Made by a program: the position numbers and the translations under genes
Notes under the pieces: generated by a model
Database searches by the model: none
Told to the model about the DNA's origin: nothing
What the model saw: the letters and a program-made list of their open reading frames with translations, nothing else
Part shown: positions 63,238-64,000 of the stretch, piece by piece
Layout of the letters: every line of letters begins with the position of its first letter
How positions within the stretch are numbered: position 1 is the first letter of the stretch
Source: Histomonas meleagridis
Taxonomy: Eukaryota; Parabasalia; Tritrichomonadida; Dientamoebidae
Reading direction: 5' to 3'
DNA: 64,000 nucleotides
NCBI GenBank assembly: GCA_020186115.1
Contig: WSYJ01000075.1
Location: 682,001-746,000, forward strand

Positions 63238-64000
63238 GATTGAAACAATATAGCAAAAAAACTAACCATATTTCAAACAATATAAATTGAAATATTATAC
63301 AATATTGTGTCGTTTGATAGAATTCAAAGAATAATGTACATATATAAAGCCAAAAGATAACAAAAACCTATTTTTATAAAAATAATCTATCTCAAAATAA
63401 ACAATTAATAAATTTCTTTCTTGCTTCGAAACAACAACAACAAAGAGCTCATTAATTCATCCTTTTTTGCATGAAATCAGAAATTGTTTTGTTCCTTGGA
63501 AACAATTTAAGGATTATCAAACAATTTTCTTCTTTCTACATTACTTCAATTTTACCTTATAAGAAAACATGAAGATTTATTACACTTGACAAAGACATTC
63601 ATCTTATTGACAAAGGAAACAGGACTGGGCTTATTATTACCAGGATTTATTATCATTACAAATTTTTACATTTTTTCATTTACTTTTCAAATAAAAAAAC
63701 CAAAATTAATAATAATATTATTATTGCAAAAAATATTTAAAAATACATTTTATTATTGCAAAAAATATTTAAAAATACATTTTATTATTATAATCTATTA
63801 AAAGTTCACAAAGAAAAAGAAGTTGCCAACGAACGGTTAATTAAATTCACATTTTTCCTTTTTAATGATTAAAACATTTGTTCGTAAAAAGAAATTGTCT
63901 TCCAATTTGTTTCCTTATTAGGAGGGATCTGCTTTGATTCTTTTTTACAATACATTTTCTTTTTGTCATTTTTATAATGACATATTGTGTACAATGACTC
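63238..64000. other. 3-prime intergenic DNA at window end
   Basis: AT-rich, no supported gene; the short ORF at 63586-63801 is low-complexity. Includes the tandem repeat at 63721-63784. Confidence 0.45.
63721..63784. repeat. Two tandem copies of a 32-bp unit
   Basis: The unit beginning TTATTGCAAAAAATATTTAA occurs exactly twice, at 63721 and 63753. Confidence 0.85.

Noticed and set aside
63586-63801. 71-codon ORF near window end
   Set aside because: Low-complexity product arising from the A/T-rich tandem repeat.
1-64000. Canonical trichomonad introns (GTAYGT ... ACTAACACACAG)
   Set aside because: I found no convincing pair; GTATGT words occur only at random places without the 3-prime element.
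1-64000. tRNA or rRNA genes
   Set aside because: No stretch with the expected conserved boxes and composition was seen by eye; a covariance search would be needed to exclude them fully.

Overview
The window looks like nuclear DNA of a parabasalid protist, most likely an AT-rich trichomonad of the Tritrichomonas type. Evidence: very AT-rich intergenic DNA, densely packed single-ORF genes on both strands, BspA-like leucine-rich-repeat surface proteins, several DUF3447/ankyrin genes, initiator-like TCACTTTT and AACGTT motifs just upstream of start codons, and stop codons embedded in TAAA. The species cannot be fixed from the sequence alone. I see no rRNA, tRNA or CRISPR array.

Layout. 0.7-5.9 kb: two BspA-like membrane proteins, one broken by an in-frame TGA. 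6-8.8 kb: transposon graveyard (decayed MULE-like transposase, a 275-bp MITE with a 10-bp target duplication, a 0.72-kb inverted-repeat element). 8.85-11.2 kb: ankyrin gene A. 11.4-19.1 kb: housekeeping block (U2AF35-like splicing factor, WD40+UBR7-like protein, TKL kinase, short Sec24-like protein). 19.7-22.9 kb: ankyrin gene B. 23.7-28.7 kb: broken ORF, PPIL4-like cyclophilin/RRM, charged repeat protein, PP2A-A-like HEAT protein. 28.8-31.1 kb: ankyrin gene C. 32.1-35.7 kb: Myb factor, ankyrin relic, ubiquitin-like protein. 36.6-46.4 kb: actin, calponin-homology protein, IPI1/TEX10, Vps26-like, IFT56, coiled-coil protein, CK2 beta. 47.3-49.8 kb: ankyrin gene D. 49.8-53.6 kb: relics, two inverted-repeat elements, and a TA-flanked pogo-like transposon nested in a dead gene. 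54.1-63.2 kb: EF-hand protein, ribosomal protein L5, BspA pseudogene, choline-transporter-like protein, and a head-to-head pair of flagellar/ciliary WD40 genes (CFAP52-like and AHI1/jouberin-like).

The most unusual signal is in the four ankyrin genes. After a DUF3447-type N-terminus, each ankyrin repeat sits in its own open core of about 87-105 nt. Cores are separated by AT-rich linkers (about 63-163 nt) that usually carry stops and break frame, yet every core stays intact in its own frame. Linker lengths vary in 20-nt steps (core-to-core spacing mostly 150, 170, 190, 210, 230 or 250 nt), whereas clear core indels are 3 nt. In genes B and D the linkers are built from a 20-bp minisatellite. 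This looks like one-repeat-per-exon genes with unusual introns, or another mechanism that removes or bypasses the linkers. At least one linker contains no GT dinucleotide, so canonical GT-AG splicing inside it is not possible. Pseudogene decay is the main alternative.

Functional themes: flagellum and cilium (IFT56, CFAP52, AHI1), RNA processing (U2AF35, PPIL4), membrane traffic (Sec24-like, Vps26-like), signalling (TKL kinase, CK2 beta, PP2A-A-like, EF-hand) and surface proteins (BspA family with a conserved cytoplasmic DPF-containing tail).
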